Shown here: positions 24,877-32,766 of the stretch, one piece after another
Numbering within the stretch: position 1 is the first letter of the stretch
Layout: each line of letters opens with the position of its first letter
DNA from: Afifella marina DSM 2698
GTDB taxonomy: Bacteria; Pseudomonadota; Alphaproteobacteria; Rhizobiales; Afifellaceae
Assembly: GCF_900102695.1 (NCBI RefSeq)
Contig: NZ_FMVW01000003.1
Coordinates: 1-64,000, forward strand
Reading direction: 5' to 3'
DNA: 64,000 bases
Made by a program: the position numbers and the translations under genes
The notes under the pieces: generated by a model
Told to the model about the DNA's origin: nothing
The model's input: only the letters and a program-made list of their open reading frames with translations
Databases searched by the model: none

Positions 24877-26544
24877 TTACTGTTTGTAGGCCGTTGCCGG
24901 AAAGGTCATGTAGCGCGGCATCCAGTTGGCTACCTGCGCCTCGCGTGTGCCGTCCAGACAGGCGGCGATGATTGATTTTTGCACCTTGGCGGTCGCCGTC
25001 ACATAGGCCTTGGCCGTGGTGTCGCCTGCCAGTTCCGCAACCATGGCGTTGATCGCTTCTTTTTCGCGCAGAAGATCAAAGAAGGTCTGATCGGCTGTCC
25101 ACCAGTCGCGCATGTCGGTGCCGAACTGCGCGCCGAGCGCCTCGATCATCGGCGTGTGCGCCTCAAGGGTTTCGGCCATGACGAAGGCCAGAACCCGCAC
25201 CACCGCCGCATCGTCCAGTTCCATCAAGACGGCGAAGGTGTCGGACAGCGAATGCCGTGACCTATAGTCCTGACGGCTCGGCACGATGGTGCTGTCGGTT
25301 GCTTCGTCATCATCGGTGTTCTCGATGCCAAGCAAACTCCGAACAGCCTGACGCTCGGTGGCAAAGGCCTCATTGGCTTTGGCGGTGGTGACGCTCTCGG
25401 CAATCGCTTCGCTGCTGCCGCGCTGCGGCTCGGCTTCGACGTTCCATAGGCCTGACCCTGCAATCATGTGGGCAACCGACAAGCGCAGGGCGATATCGGG
25501 ACGGGACAGCAATTCCGTCCGCACGGGACCGTGGCGGTGCAAGCCCAGATAGTTCTGCATGGCCTTGGTCAGTTCAGACCGCTCGGCTTTGGCTTCGCCC
25601 GTCTCAGCCTGTTTGTCGCGACGGTCGGCTTCCTTGATGGTGAGGTAGCCTTCATGGAAAGTGACCTCGCCGTCTCTGGTGCAGGTGATGAACACCTTGC
25701 CGCCGTCCTCCTTGGCGACATTGCGATAATCCCATGACGTCCAATAATTGCCGACCTCCATCAGCACGACATCCGTCCAACCATCCCGCTTGAACGCTTC
25801 GCGCGCTTCGGCAACGGCGGTGCTTTGCATCTGCCAGAACAGGTCGCTGTCGCTGAAATACCGATCCTCGCCGAACAAATCGGAGACGATGGGCGCGGTG
25901 TAATCGGCAATATCGAACAGGGCATTACTGAGCGGAATATGGGTGCCGCCAAACAGCCAGTCCTTAAGCGCACGGCCAAGCGGTGCGTAGTCGTCATCGC
26001 TCTTGTGGAGCCTCCACCATGCTTTCTGCTGGCGCGGTGTCGCCATGGTCAGAATGCGGAGCGTGTCGGGTCTGATTTCGTCACGCCGATAGGCATTGAG
26101 GATCGGGTCGATGATGTTGGCAATCGCCAGACGCTGATTGACCAGTCTCTCGGTGACACCAAACCGCGTGGCGATATCGTCAACCGTCTCGCCTTTGGCG
26201 GCCAGTGCGGCAAAGGCCTTGTACTGGTCGATTTCATCCATCGGTAGACGGGCAATGTTTTCGGCCAGTGAGGCCTCGATGGCCTTGGCGTCGTCGCCAT
26301 CATCCATGACGATACAGGGGACGGGATCGATCTCGCCGTCTTCGGCCAAAACGGTCAGCGCGTGATAGCGCCGTTGTCCGGCGACGATCTCATAGCCTTC
26401 GCAGTTGGGTCGAACGAGAAGCGGTTGCAGGATGCCGAGACTGCGGATCGAGGGCAGAAGATCGCCGACCGCCTTGCCGTCCTTCTTCCTCACATTGACG
26501 GATGAGGGTTTGAGGTCATTGAGATTGAGATGTGTGAGTTGCAT
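24877..26544 (-). CDS. ParB/RepB/Spo0J family protein, large form
   Basis: 555 residues. The N-terminal ParB domain shows the start motif LNLNDLKPSSVNVRKK, the box GYEIVAGQRRYHAL and ENIARLPMDEIDQYKAF; the helix-turn-helix follows (DDIATRFGVTERLVNQRL). The rest (about 350 residues) is the long C-terminal region of island-encoded ParB-like proteins, of unknown role. ATG 26544 follows AAAGGA. Without a ParA partner nearby, it more likely acts in regulation or nuclease-like island maintenance than in classical partition. Confidence 0.85.
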   Translation of the reverse strand: MQLTHLNLNDLKPSSVNVRKKDGKAVGDLLPSIRSLGILQPLLVRPNCEGYEIVAGQRRYHALTVLAEDGEIDPVPCIVMDDGDDAKAIEASLAENIARLPMDEIDQYKAFAALAAKGETVDDIATRFGVTERLVNQRLAIANIIDPILNAYRRDEIRPDTLRILTMATPRQQKAWWRLHKSDDDYAPLGRALKDWLFGGTHIPLSNALFDIADYTAPIVSDLFGEDRYFSDSDLFWQMQSTAVAEAREAFKRDGWTDVVLMEVGNYWTSWDYRNVAKEDGGKVFITCTRDGEVTFHEGYLTIKEADRRDKQAETGEAKAERSELTKAMQNYLGLHRHGPVRTELLSRPDIALRLSVAHMIAGSGLWNVEAEPQRGSSEAIAESVTTAKANEAFATERQAVRSLLGIENTDDDEATDSTIVPSRQDYRSRHSLSDTFAVLMELDDAAVVRVLAFVMAETLEAHTPMIEALGAQFGTDMRDWWTADQTFFDLLREKEAINAMVAELAGDTTAKAYVTATAKVQKSIIAACLDGTREAQVANWMPRYMTFPATAYKQ

Positions 26545-26656
26545 GGGCTTATCCTTTCGTGAGCCGTTGAAGTGAACAGGCGAAGCCCTCCAGACGGAGA
26601 GCCGCGCTTGCACCTCTGGCCAGCGCCGAGCGTCCATTTTCAAAGCCCGCCGCCTC

Positions 26657-26723
26657 GCATGACCCCGAAAAGTGGGAACCGGTATTCGCTTCGCGGACCT
26701 TCGGTGCGGATCAGGTCATGCGC
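26657..26723. repeat. Rhizobiales intergenic palindromic repeat
   Basis: GCATGACCCCGAAAAGTGGG with AACCGGT, then a returning arm CGGATCAGGTCATGC, is the widespread alphaproteobacterial interspersed palindrome (CCGAAAAGTGGGAACCGG core). It lies in the roughly 780-base gap between the ParB-like gene and hipA. The rest of that gap (26545-27184) shows no supportable gene. Confidence 0.7.
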
Positions 26724-27184
26724 AAGAAAAGAGGCGGGCATGGACGGAAGGTGCCGAAAGTCCGGGGACGCCAAAGCCCTGCCGCTTGCGGCGGCGCAGC
26801 CGGTCCGGCCAACACGGGAGCTGAGCAAAGCGAGAAGCGAACGGAGCGGGCCGGCCGGATCAGGGCTATTGGGTCACGGCCCCGGCGTCGGTGTAAGCTG
26901 GACAAAAAGGTGCCAAGCGCGCCCTCGGCGCGCCAACATCAGACCGGGCGGGTGACCTTCAGCCGCCGCCTTGTTCTTTCTGCAAGGGATCGTCACCCGA
27001 ATGGGCCGAAATCCTGCAAGACAGGAGTTCGGTGGCAACGCCATAGAGCCCGTCCGGCATGGCCGGGGCAGCACGCTGAATGCTTCGCAGCTATGATTGC
27101 TGCTTTCAATGCTGGCTTAGGATTCGAGCCGCAGCTTCTTTTCCCACAGGTTAGCCCTCGGCACCGCGCAATTATGAAATTCTA

Positions 27185-27227
27185 GATAGACTCACCTGAG
27201 TCTATCGAGTTGGATTGAGTTATAACT
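27185..27227. promoter_or_regulatory. Candidate operator of the hipA module
   Basis: GATAGACTC (27185-27193) and GAGTCTATC (27198-27206) are perfect nine-base inverted arms with a four-base centre, and AGTTATAACT (27218-27227) is a second perfect palindrome. They lie 94-136 bases before the hipA start. HipB proteins repress at palindromic sites upstream of their operon, so these are the natural candidates. Confidence 0.5.
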
Positions 27228-27320
27228 TGATTTCTTAACGTGAAACGAGCATACTGAAGGTATGGCTTCGTATTTGCCCATTTAGGGCGCTTGCGAGGCG
27301 CAGAGTAAAGGTATCGTTTA

Positions 27321-28493
27321 ATGACACTTAGAAGCGCTAATATCTTGTTCAAGGATGAATCCGCCGGCACGTTGGTCGAGACGGCTAACGGCGGAACGCG
27401 CTTTGCCTATCATCCGGATTGGAACAAGGGCGATATCGCCTGCTGCTTCCCCTCAACCCAACGCGAACATGAATGGAAGGTCGGCCTGCACCCGTTCTTT
27501 CAGCACCTTGGTCCGGAAGGATGGCTGCGCGAACAGCAGGCTCGGTCGGCGCATGTCGTTGAAGAAGACGATCTTGGACTGCTCCTTCGCTACGGCGCGG
27601 ACTGCATCGGCGCTGTTAGCATCCGCCCGCCGGATGATGCCGCCCAGCTTCCGGAAATCACCGAAGCGACGGCCAGCCCCGGACGTACGGTTTCAGGAGT
27701 GCAGAAGAAACTGCTCGTCACCAAGGATGACGAAAACAGGTATGTTCCCGCAAATGCGACGGGATTGGCGCCTTATATCGCCAAATTCAACTCCGACCGG
27801 ATAGACAATCTTGTTAGGAATGAACTCCTGAGCCTGCGATGGACCGCCGCCGTCCTTGGCGAAAGGGAAGTGACGGAATTCACCACCTCGTTCATTGCAG
27901 CTGTTGATGAAGCCGCGCTGATCGTAACCCGCTTCGACCGAAAACCGAACGGCGAGAAACTGCGCCTCGAAGATTGCGCTCAGATCCTCCGCAAGCCCAA
28001 GGGTCAGGACTACGCAGGCAAATACGATGCGGCCTTTGAGGATATTGCCCTGATCATTCGGCAGCATTCATCGCGCGCGCCAATCGACCTCTTGCGGTTT
28101 TTCCATCGCCTGATCGTCTTCACACTGATCGGGAATTGCGATGCTCATTTGAAAAACTTCTCCCTTCTGGAAACACCGACGGGGCTACGGCTATCTCCCG
28201 CCTATGATGTGGTGAACACCGCATTTTATGATGGGTTCGACCAGACGCTGGCGTTGTCAATCGGCGGTGAGAGAATCCATCTTGAGGCAGCCAACCAGCC
28301 GATTTTCCGTGCCTTCGGTAAGGAAATCGGTCTGCCGGACAGGGCCATCGACCAGACATTCAAACAGCTAAAGCGGCAGGTGGAAAAAGCTGCTCCGATC
28401 ATCCGGCCGCCCGACGCGGAGCCGCCGGACGGCTTCGTACATAAATTCAAAGAGATCGTGGATAACTCATGCCTGAGAATACTGGAAACATAG
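27321..28493 (+). CDS. hipA: HipA-family Ser/Thr kinase toxin
   Basis: 390 residues. Seen are the short HipA N-subdomain (LGPEGWLREQ), the Gly-rich loop TVSGVQKKLLV, the catalytic loop LIGNCDAHLKNFSL (Asp as general base) and the metal-binding SPAYDVVNT. HipA relatives phosphorylate aminoacyl-tRNA synthetases or other targets and arrest growth. Unusually, the gene precedes its HTH partner, whose start overlaps this stop by 25 bases. AAAGG lies before the ATG. Confidence 0.85.
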   Translation: MTLRSANILFKDESAGTLVETANGGTRFAYHPDWNKGDIACCFPSTQREHEWKVGLHPFFQHLGPEGWLREQQARSAHVVEEDDLGLLLRYGADCIGAVSIRPPDDAAQLPEITEATASPGRTVSGVQKKLLVTKDDENRYVPANATGLAPYIAKFNSDRIDNLVRNELLSLRWTAAVLGEREVTEFTTSFIAAVDEAALIVTRFDRKPNGEKLRLEDCAQILRKPKGQDYAGKYDAAFEDIALIIRQHSSRAPIDLLRFFHRLIVFTLIGNCDAHLKNFSLLETPTGLRLSPAYDVVNTAFYDGFDQTLALSIGGERIHLEAANQPIFRAFGKEIGLPDRAIDQTFKQLKRQVEKAAPIIRPPDAEPPDGFVHKFKEIVDNSCLRILET

Positions 28494-29500
28494 CTCCGCT
28501 CGCGTGGCAACGGTACGTGGAAGAAGCCTTGCGCCGTCGTAAGGCGGAAGGTCTTACGCAAAAGGATCATTCCGCTTTGGCGGGTGTCAGCCATCCGACA
28601 ATGGCGGCGTTCGAGCGCGGCGAAACGACCCTGACCTTGGCAAAGGCGCTCGATATCCTGCGTGTCGTGGGTTTGGTAGATGAGCCTGCCGAGCGGGACA
28701 CGCAAGCCCGGTTCGTGCGCGATGCATTCGAGCGCTGGCGTAATCTGGTTGCGCCGCTTCCGGATGACTCTCCCGCGCGGTTTCCGAATGGCTGGTATCG
28801 GTTCGATTACTGGCTTGAGGGCGATTTTAAGACGCCGGAGCTGGCCGCCTTTGAGCGCATTCTGGGAAAGGCAGTCGTTCGCAAAACGGGTTGGCCGCCG
28901 TTCTGGCTTCCGACACGCGAAGCTATTCAGCCACATGAAGTTGACGGCCTGATCGAATGTTGGCTCGCGCCGCAAGGCGAGGAAGTTGAGCGCGGCTTCA
29001 ACGATCCTGCACATTGTGACTTCTGGCGCGGGGCACCTTCGGGGCGCATGTTCCTGATCCGCGGCTATCAGGAGGACGGCGAAGAAACATTCCCTGCCGG
29101 AACGATTCTCGACACGACACTTCCCCTATGGCGGATGGGCGAGGTTCTGTTGCACGCGGAAAAGCTCGCATCGCTTTTACACAGAGATGCCGATGCAGCC
29201 GTGACGATTCATTTCCGCGCTATGTTCACCGGGCTTCGGGGACGCGTGCTTCGGTCATGGGCGAACCCGTTGAGCGATTTACTCTTGGAAGGCTACGCGG
29301 CACGAAGTGATGAAGCTGTGTTGGAAGCAAAGTTTCCCGCCGATGGTGTCGAAAGTCGATTGGCGGAATTTCTGCTGCCGTTGCTCACGTCGCTCTATGA
29401 CAGGTTTGGTGTGGCGGGGCTTTCGCTCAATCGCGTCGAGGCAGAAGTGCAACGGTTGCTCAACAGCGCGATCAACAAAGAACGCCGCCAGCGCCGATAG
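28469..29500 (+). CDS. HipB-like HTH fused to a large domain of unknown function
   Basis: 343 residues. Residues about 22-70 form an XRE-type helix-turn-helix (GLTQKDHSALAGVSHPTMAA, then FERGETTLTLAKALDIL), as in HipB. The other 260 residues are a domain I do not recognise, with many aromatics (NGWYRFDYWLEGDFKTPE, FWRGAPSGRMFLIRGYQED). HipB is normally under 100 residues. It overlaps hipA by 25 bases, so the pair is one operon in toxin-first order. The extra domain may sense a signal or add a second activity. Confidence 0.75.
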   Translation: MPENTGNIAPLAWQRYVEEALRRRKAEGLTQKDHSALAGVSHPTMAAFERGETTLTLAKALDILRVVGLVDEPAERDTQARFVRDAFERWRNLVAPLPDDSPARFPNGWYRFDYWLEGDFKTPELAAFERILGKAVVRKTGWPPFWLPTREAIQPHEVDGLIECWLAPQGEEVERGFNDPAHCDFWRGAPSGRMFLIRGYQEDGEETFPAGTILDTTLPLWRMGEVLLHAEKLASLLHRDADAAVTIHFRAMFTGLRGRVLRSWANPLSDLLLEGYAARSDEAVLEAKFPADGVESRLAEFLLPLLTSLYDRFGVAGLSLNRVEAEVQRLLNSAINKERRQRR

Positions 29501-29567
29501 CGGTTCCACGAGCTTTTTGCACCGAGCGTAACGCTCCGTCAAAGGCCTGTTGCACTTGATGCGTTCG

Positions 29568-31121
29568 CTACCTGGTTAAGGAATTGCCTTCACCGTCTGC
29601 GGACGGATGCTGCACGGCGCGGGCAGATCGGGCGACCACCGACAGCGCGCTTCGGAAATAATGCTCATTAAGCATCTTACGAAGCGAGGCATTCCTCGCC
29701 TGATCGGCATACTCCTTGAGCGCCGTTCCATCGCGCCAGCCCACACTGTAGCCGTGTAAATCGTATGGTTGCCTTTTCAGCCAATCGATCGCGCTGTCAG
29801 TGAATGAACCATTTGTCCACAGCTCGTATCGAAAGGGTTTCGAGTCGGTTCGGCCCGCCGTAAGCAATTCGTGAATACGCGGCACACGGTTCTCATACCA
29901 CCGCTTCACATCCTTTTCACTGACTCTTGCTCCCGGCGCTTTCGATTTGCACTCGATGACGAGCATTCCGGCCTCATCGCCGCGATCAAGCTGAACATCA
30001 ATCTCCACATCCAGACGCCGCTCCCCTGTCTTCAGAAAGCCGCCTTCGACGTCCTTGACGAGGCTGCCGATGATCAATTCAAACAATGCTCCGCGAAGAT
30101 TGTCTGCTGCCCCTTCAATCTTCGTAAGACGGGACATCACTTCCATCAGATAATCGGGGTTCGCCGCGGCCGTAGCGCCCGCATCGGTCAGCATCTGGAT
30201 CAGGGCGCGCATGGACTTCGCGAGCTCGCTGCCAAAAAGATTCTCAAGCGTTACTGCAAGAATTCCCTTCTTCTTGGCTAGTTCCAGACCGGATGCAGAA
30301 AAGACATATCCAACCAACATCGGCATGATGGCACCCACTCCGGCAGGAGCTGAGGCCATATCGCATTTCCGAACGAAGGCATCGACCTCGTCAATGTCAA
30401 CGACGCTCCTCAGATTGATATCGCAAACCAGGAACCCGGGCTTGACCTTACCGCCCGTTGCATTGACCAGAGGACGAAAATAGGACGGAGCCGTCAGATC
30501 CCATGAAATCCCCGAGACGATCGGTTGCGGGTCTTCGAGCCGAAGCGCGAACTTGCCGTAACTCCCGAAGCCAATCCGACGAGCCCACTCCTTGATCCCT
30601 TGCAAAGCAACGTATTCGGCCAACATAACGGCATTGGTGACTGCAATCGGCTCCTTTGGATAAATGTGAGGCAGAAACTCGACGAATCCGGTTTCGTCCT
30701 CACTTTCACTCACTTCGACGAGCAGATTGATTTCCGAAAGACGTTGCAGAATTCGGGTGGGTGAGAGCTGCCTTTGCCGTGCAGCCGGCATTCCTGTTAT
30801 CCGGGGGAAAAGTGCAATCGGGCAGCGTCCGCCATGCGCTTTCAGGGTAACGATTGTACCCCAGTAGGCTTTTCCTGCCTTGTGGCACGCCTTTTCCAGG
30901 CCATCCCAGAAGCTCCTGCCTCCATAATCATCCTGCCGGTAGATGAAGCGTGCATTCTTGTGAAACCTGATTCCGGCAAGCCGCCCCAGGTCGGGAAGTG
31001 CCCGCTGGACTCGCTTCCGCGCTGCGCTCTCGGACAGGCCGCGAGAAACCATCACCTCGATCACGTCGGATGTCAGGCAGGGGCCTGTCTGGGCAAGAAT
31101 GCTGGATACTTCGTTTGGCAA
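29568..31121 (-). CDS. Winged-helix plus PD-(D/E)XK nuclease-like protein
   Basis: 517 residues, TTG start at 31121 with GAGAG upstream. The N-terminus (LTSDVIEVMVSRGLSESAAR and RVQRALPDLGRL) looks like a winged helix. Near residue 395 the pattern RRLDVEIDVQLDRGDEAGML followed by VIECKSKA has the Asp...Glu-x-Lys spacing of PD-(D/E)XK nucleases, so a C-terminal restriction-like endonuclease is likely. It lies 200 bases downstream of gajB on the same strand. Probably a defence nuclease, either alone or as an accessory to Gabija. Confidence 0.6.
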   Translation of the reverse strand: MPNEVSSILAQTGPCLTSDVIEVMVSRGLSESAARKRVQRALPDLGRLAGIRFHKNARFIYRQDDYGGRSFWDGLEKACHKAGKAYWGTIVTLKAHGGRCPIALFPRITGMPAARQRQLSPTRILQRLSEINLLVEVSESEDETGFVEFLPHIYPKEPIAVTNAVMLAEYVALQGIKEWARRIGFGSYGKFALRLEDPQPIVSGISWDLTAPSYFRPLVNATGGKVKPGFLVCDINLRSVVDIDEVDAFVRKCDMASAPAGVGAIMPMLVGYVFSASGLELAKKKGILAVTLENLFGSELAKSMRALIQMLTDAGATAAANPDYLMEVMSRLTKIEGAADNLRGALFELIIGSLVKDVEGGFLKTGERRLDVEIDVQLDRGDEAGMLVIECKSKAPGARVSEKDVKRWYENRVPRIHELLTAGRTDSKPFRYELWTNGSFTDSAIDWLKRQPYDLHGYSVGWRDGTALKEYADQARNASLRKMLNEHYFRSALSVVARSARAVQHPSADGEGNSLTR

Positions 31122-31320
31122 ATTAGGGCTCTCAGAGCAATGTCACACTGCTCTATTTATAACATCTTCTCTGTCTCGGCGCTTCCGTTTTCGCTTCTGA
31201 TCGAATTCCGAAAATTTTACGTTTTAAAACAAATATTTAAAACTTCCCGTCGTGAGCTTCCTGAATACAGAGTGTCCTGTCACAGGATCAACATTGCGTC
31301 CTCTCAGCGATATCGAATGC
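31122..31320 (-). promoter_or_regulatory. AT-rich promoter region of the nuclease gene
   Basis: The gap between gajB and the nuclease gene is markedly AT-rich (GTTTTAAAAC palindrome near 31220, AAATATTTAAAAC). AGAGCA (31134-31139) and TGCTCT (31149-31154) make an inverted repeat immediately upstream of the TTG start. The nuclease therefore may be expressed and autoregulated separately from the Gabija pair. Confidence 0.35.
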
Positions 31321-32766
31321 TCAATCTTGCGGCCGGAGGATGGCATTGGACGAGATGACCGTCAGCGTGCGCGCACCGCGCGTGAGCGCCACATAAAGCT
31401 CTTTTCTGGGGAGGGATGTCGCATCCAGAACGATAGCGTGATCGAATTCCAGGCCTTTGACCAGAAGCGTCGTGCCAATCAGTCTGCGTCGCCCGACAGG
31501 CCGGCCTTTATGCCGAAATTCCCCCTGATATTTTTCGGTAGCCTCTGCCAATGATAGTTCCGGGTGCAGAACATTCTTGGCCAGCACACCCAATGCCCGG
31601 TTGAACAGATCGGCACGGACGACCTCAATTCCGGCTGTAGCCTTTAGCGCCAACAAAAATCCGGCCATGGCGCCGCTTGTTGGAGCGGCAAGGTATCCGT
31701 TGGCTTTGCGCGCCGCTTCCGGGTTGCGAGTGTTGCCGCGAATATTGACATGCTCCCCACGGACAGTACCGGCGGGAAGGTGCGTCTCAACGGCGGTCAT
31801 GCATGTCTTCGCAAAGGCTATAACAGCCTCAAGACGAGCAGCATCCGTGCGTGCTTGTTCAATTTTCCCGATGAATGAAAAGAGGGCTTTCCCCTCGACT
31901 TCCTCGATTGACGAGAATTTGCCGGAAAGCCCGCGTGACAGCGAGTGGCACTTCGCCTTGTATTCCTGACTGCCTTTGTGAATGGCAATCACCGTGTGGG
32001 AGCTGTCGCACTGGAAATATCGGCAGGAATTACCCTGGCATTGAAAAAGCACCTGTGGGTCGGCGTCAGTTCGGACAAACCGTACGGCAGCTGGCCGATC
32101 TGCGTTCAGATCAATGGGCTGATCCCGCTCAAGGCGTGTACGGACATTCCGTAGCCATGTGCCGAGCTCGCCGGCACCTGCCTGTATCCAGCGGTGCGGC
32201 ACGTCGAGAGCGCCAAGGCGCTCAAATGGCCCTTCGACGTCGCGCGTCCAGTCCACCGGATTTTGGCCGCCAAAATCAAAGATGCCTTGCAACGGATCGC
32301 CGAGTATCCTGCAAGGCAGGTCACGTGCAAGTTTAAGAATGATAGCATGCTGGGCGGTCGAACAGTCCTGGTACTCATCGACGTAAAGACCATCGTAGGA
32401 AACCCCGACGATCCTGCGGATGAATTCCTGATCGAGCAGGCGAGCACAAACTTCGTACAACGCACACCATCGTTCGTTATTGGCGGGACGCTCCTCCCGC
32501 CAACCGGATGTGTCCGAATAAGAAAGGGAAAGCCGCAGCGCCCAGCTTGCGATCGTATCAATGCGATAGAGTCTGTCACTCACGCCGAGGGTGCGCATTT
32601 TGCGCCGAAGGGCGTTTACGCCCGCATAGGTGTGGGTCAGGATCAATTGCCGCCCAGCGCTTAGGCCCGTGGATTCCGCAATCAGATGTGTTTTGCCGAA
32701 TCCAGCAGGCGCGACGACATATCCTGCTCCTTCATACCCAGCGAGCCTTGCAGCAAGCTCACACAT
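31321..32766 (-). CDS. gajB: Gabija protein GajB, UvrD-like helicase
   Basis: 481 residues, close to the usual size of GajB. Walker A is VVAPAGFGKTHL, the superfamily-1 motif II is LYVDEYQDCS, GDPLQGIFDFGG is motif III-like, and LVKGLEFDHAIVLD with YVALTRGARTLTVIS is motifs V/VI. The start ATG overlaps the GajA stop (8 bases, 32759-32766), so the two are coupled. In the characterised Gabija system GajB senses DNA ends and activates the GajA nuclease against phage. A long apparent N-terminal extension upstream is out of gajB. Confidence 0.85.
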   Translation of the reverse strand: MCELAARLAGYEGAGYVVAPAGFGKTHLIAESTGLSAGRQLILTHTYAGVNALRRKMRTLGVSDRLYRIDTIASWALRLSLSYSDTSGWREERPANNERWCALYEVCARLLDQEFIRRIVGVSYDGLYVDEYQDCSTAQHAIILKLARDLPCRILGDPLQGIFDFGGQNPVDWTRDVEGPFERLGALDVPHRWIQAGAGELGTWLRNVRTRLERDQPIDLNADRPAAVRFVRTDADPQVLFQCQGNSCRYFQCDSSHTVIAIHKGSQEYKAKCHSLSRGLSGKFSSIEEVEGKALFSFIGKIEQARTDAARLEAVIAFAKTCMTAVETHLPAGTVRGEHVNIRGNTRNPEAARKANGYLAAPTSGAMAGFLLALKATAGIEVVRADLFNRALGVLAKNVLHPELSLAEATEKYQGEFRHKGRPVGRRRLIGTTLLVKGLEFDHAIVLDATSLPRKELYVALTRGARTLTVISSNAILRPQD

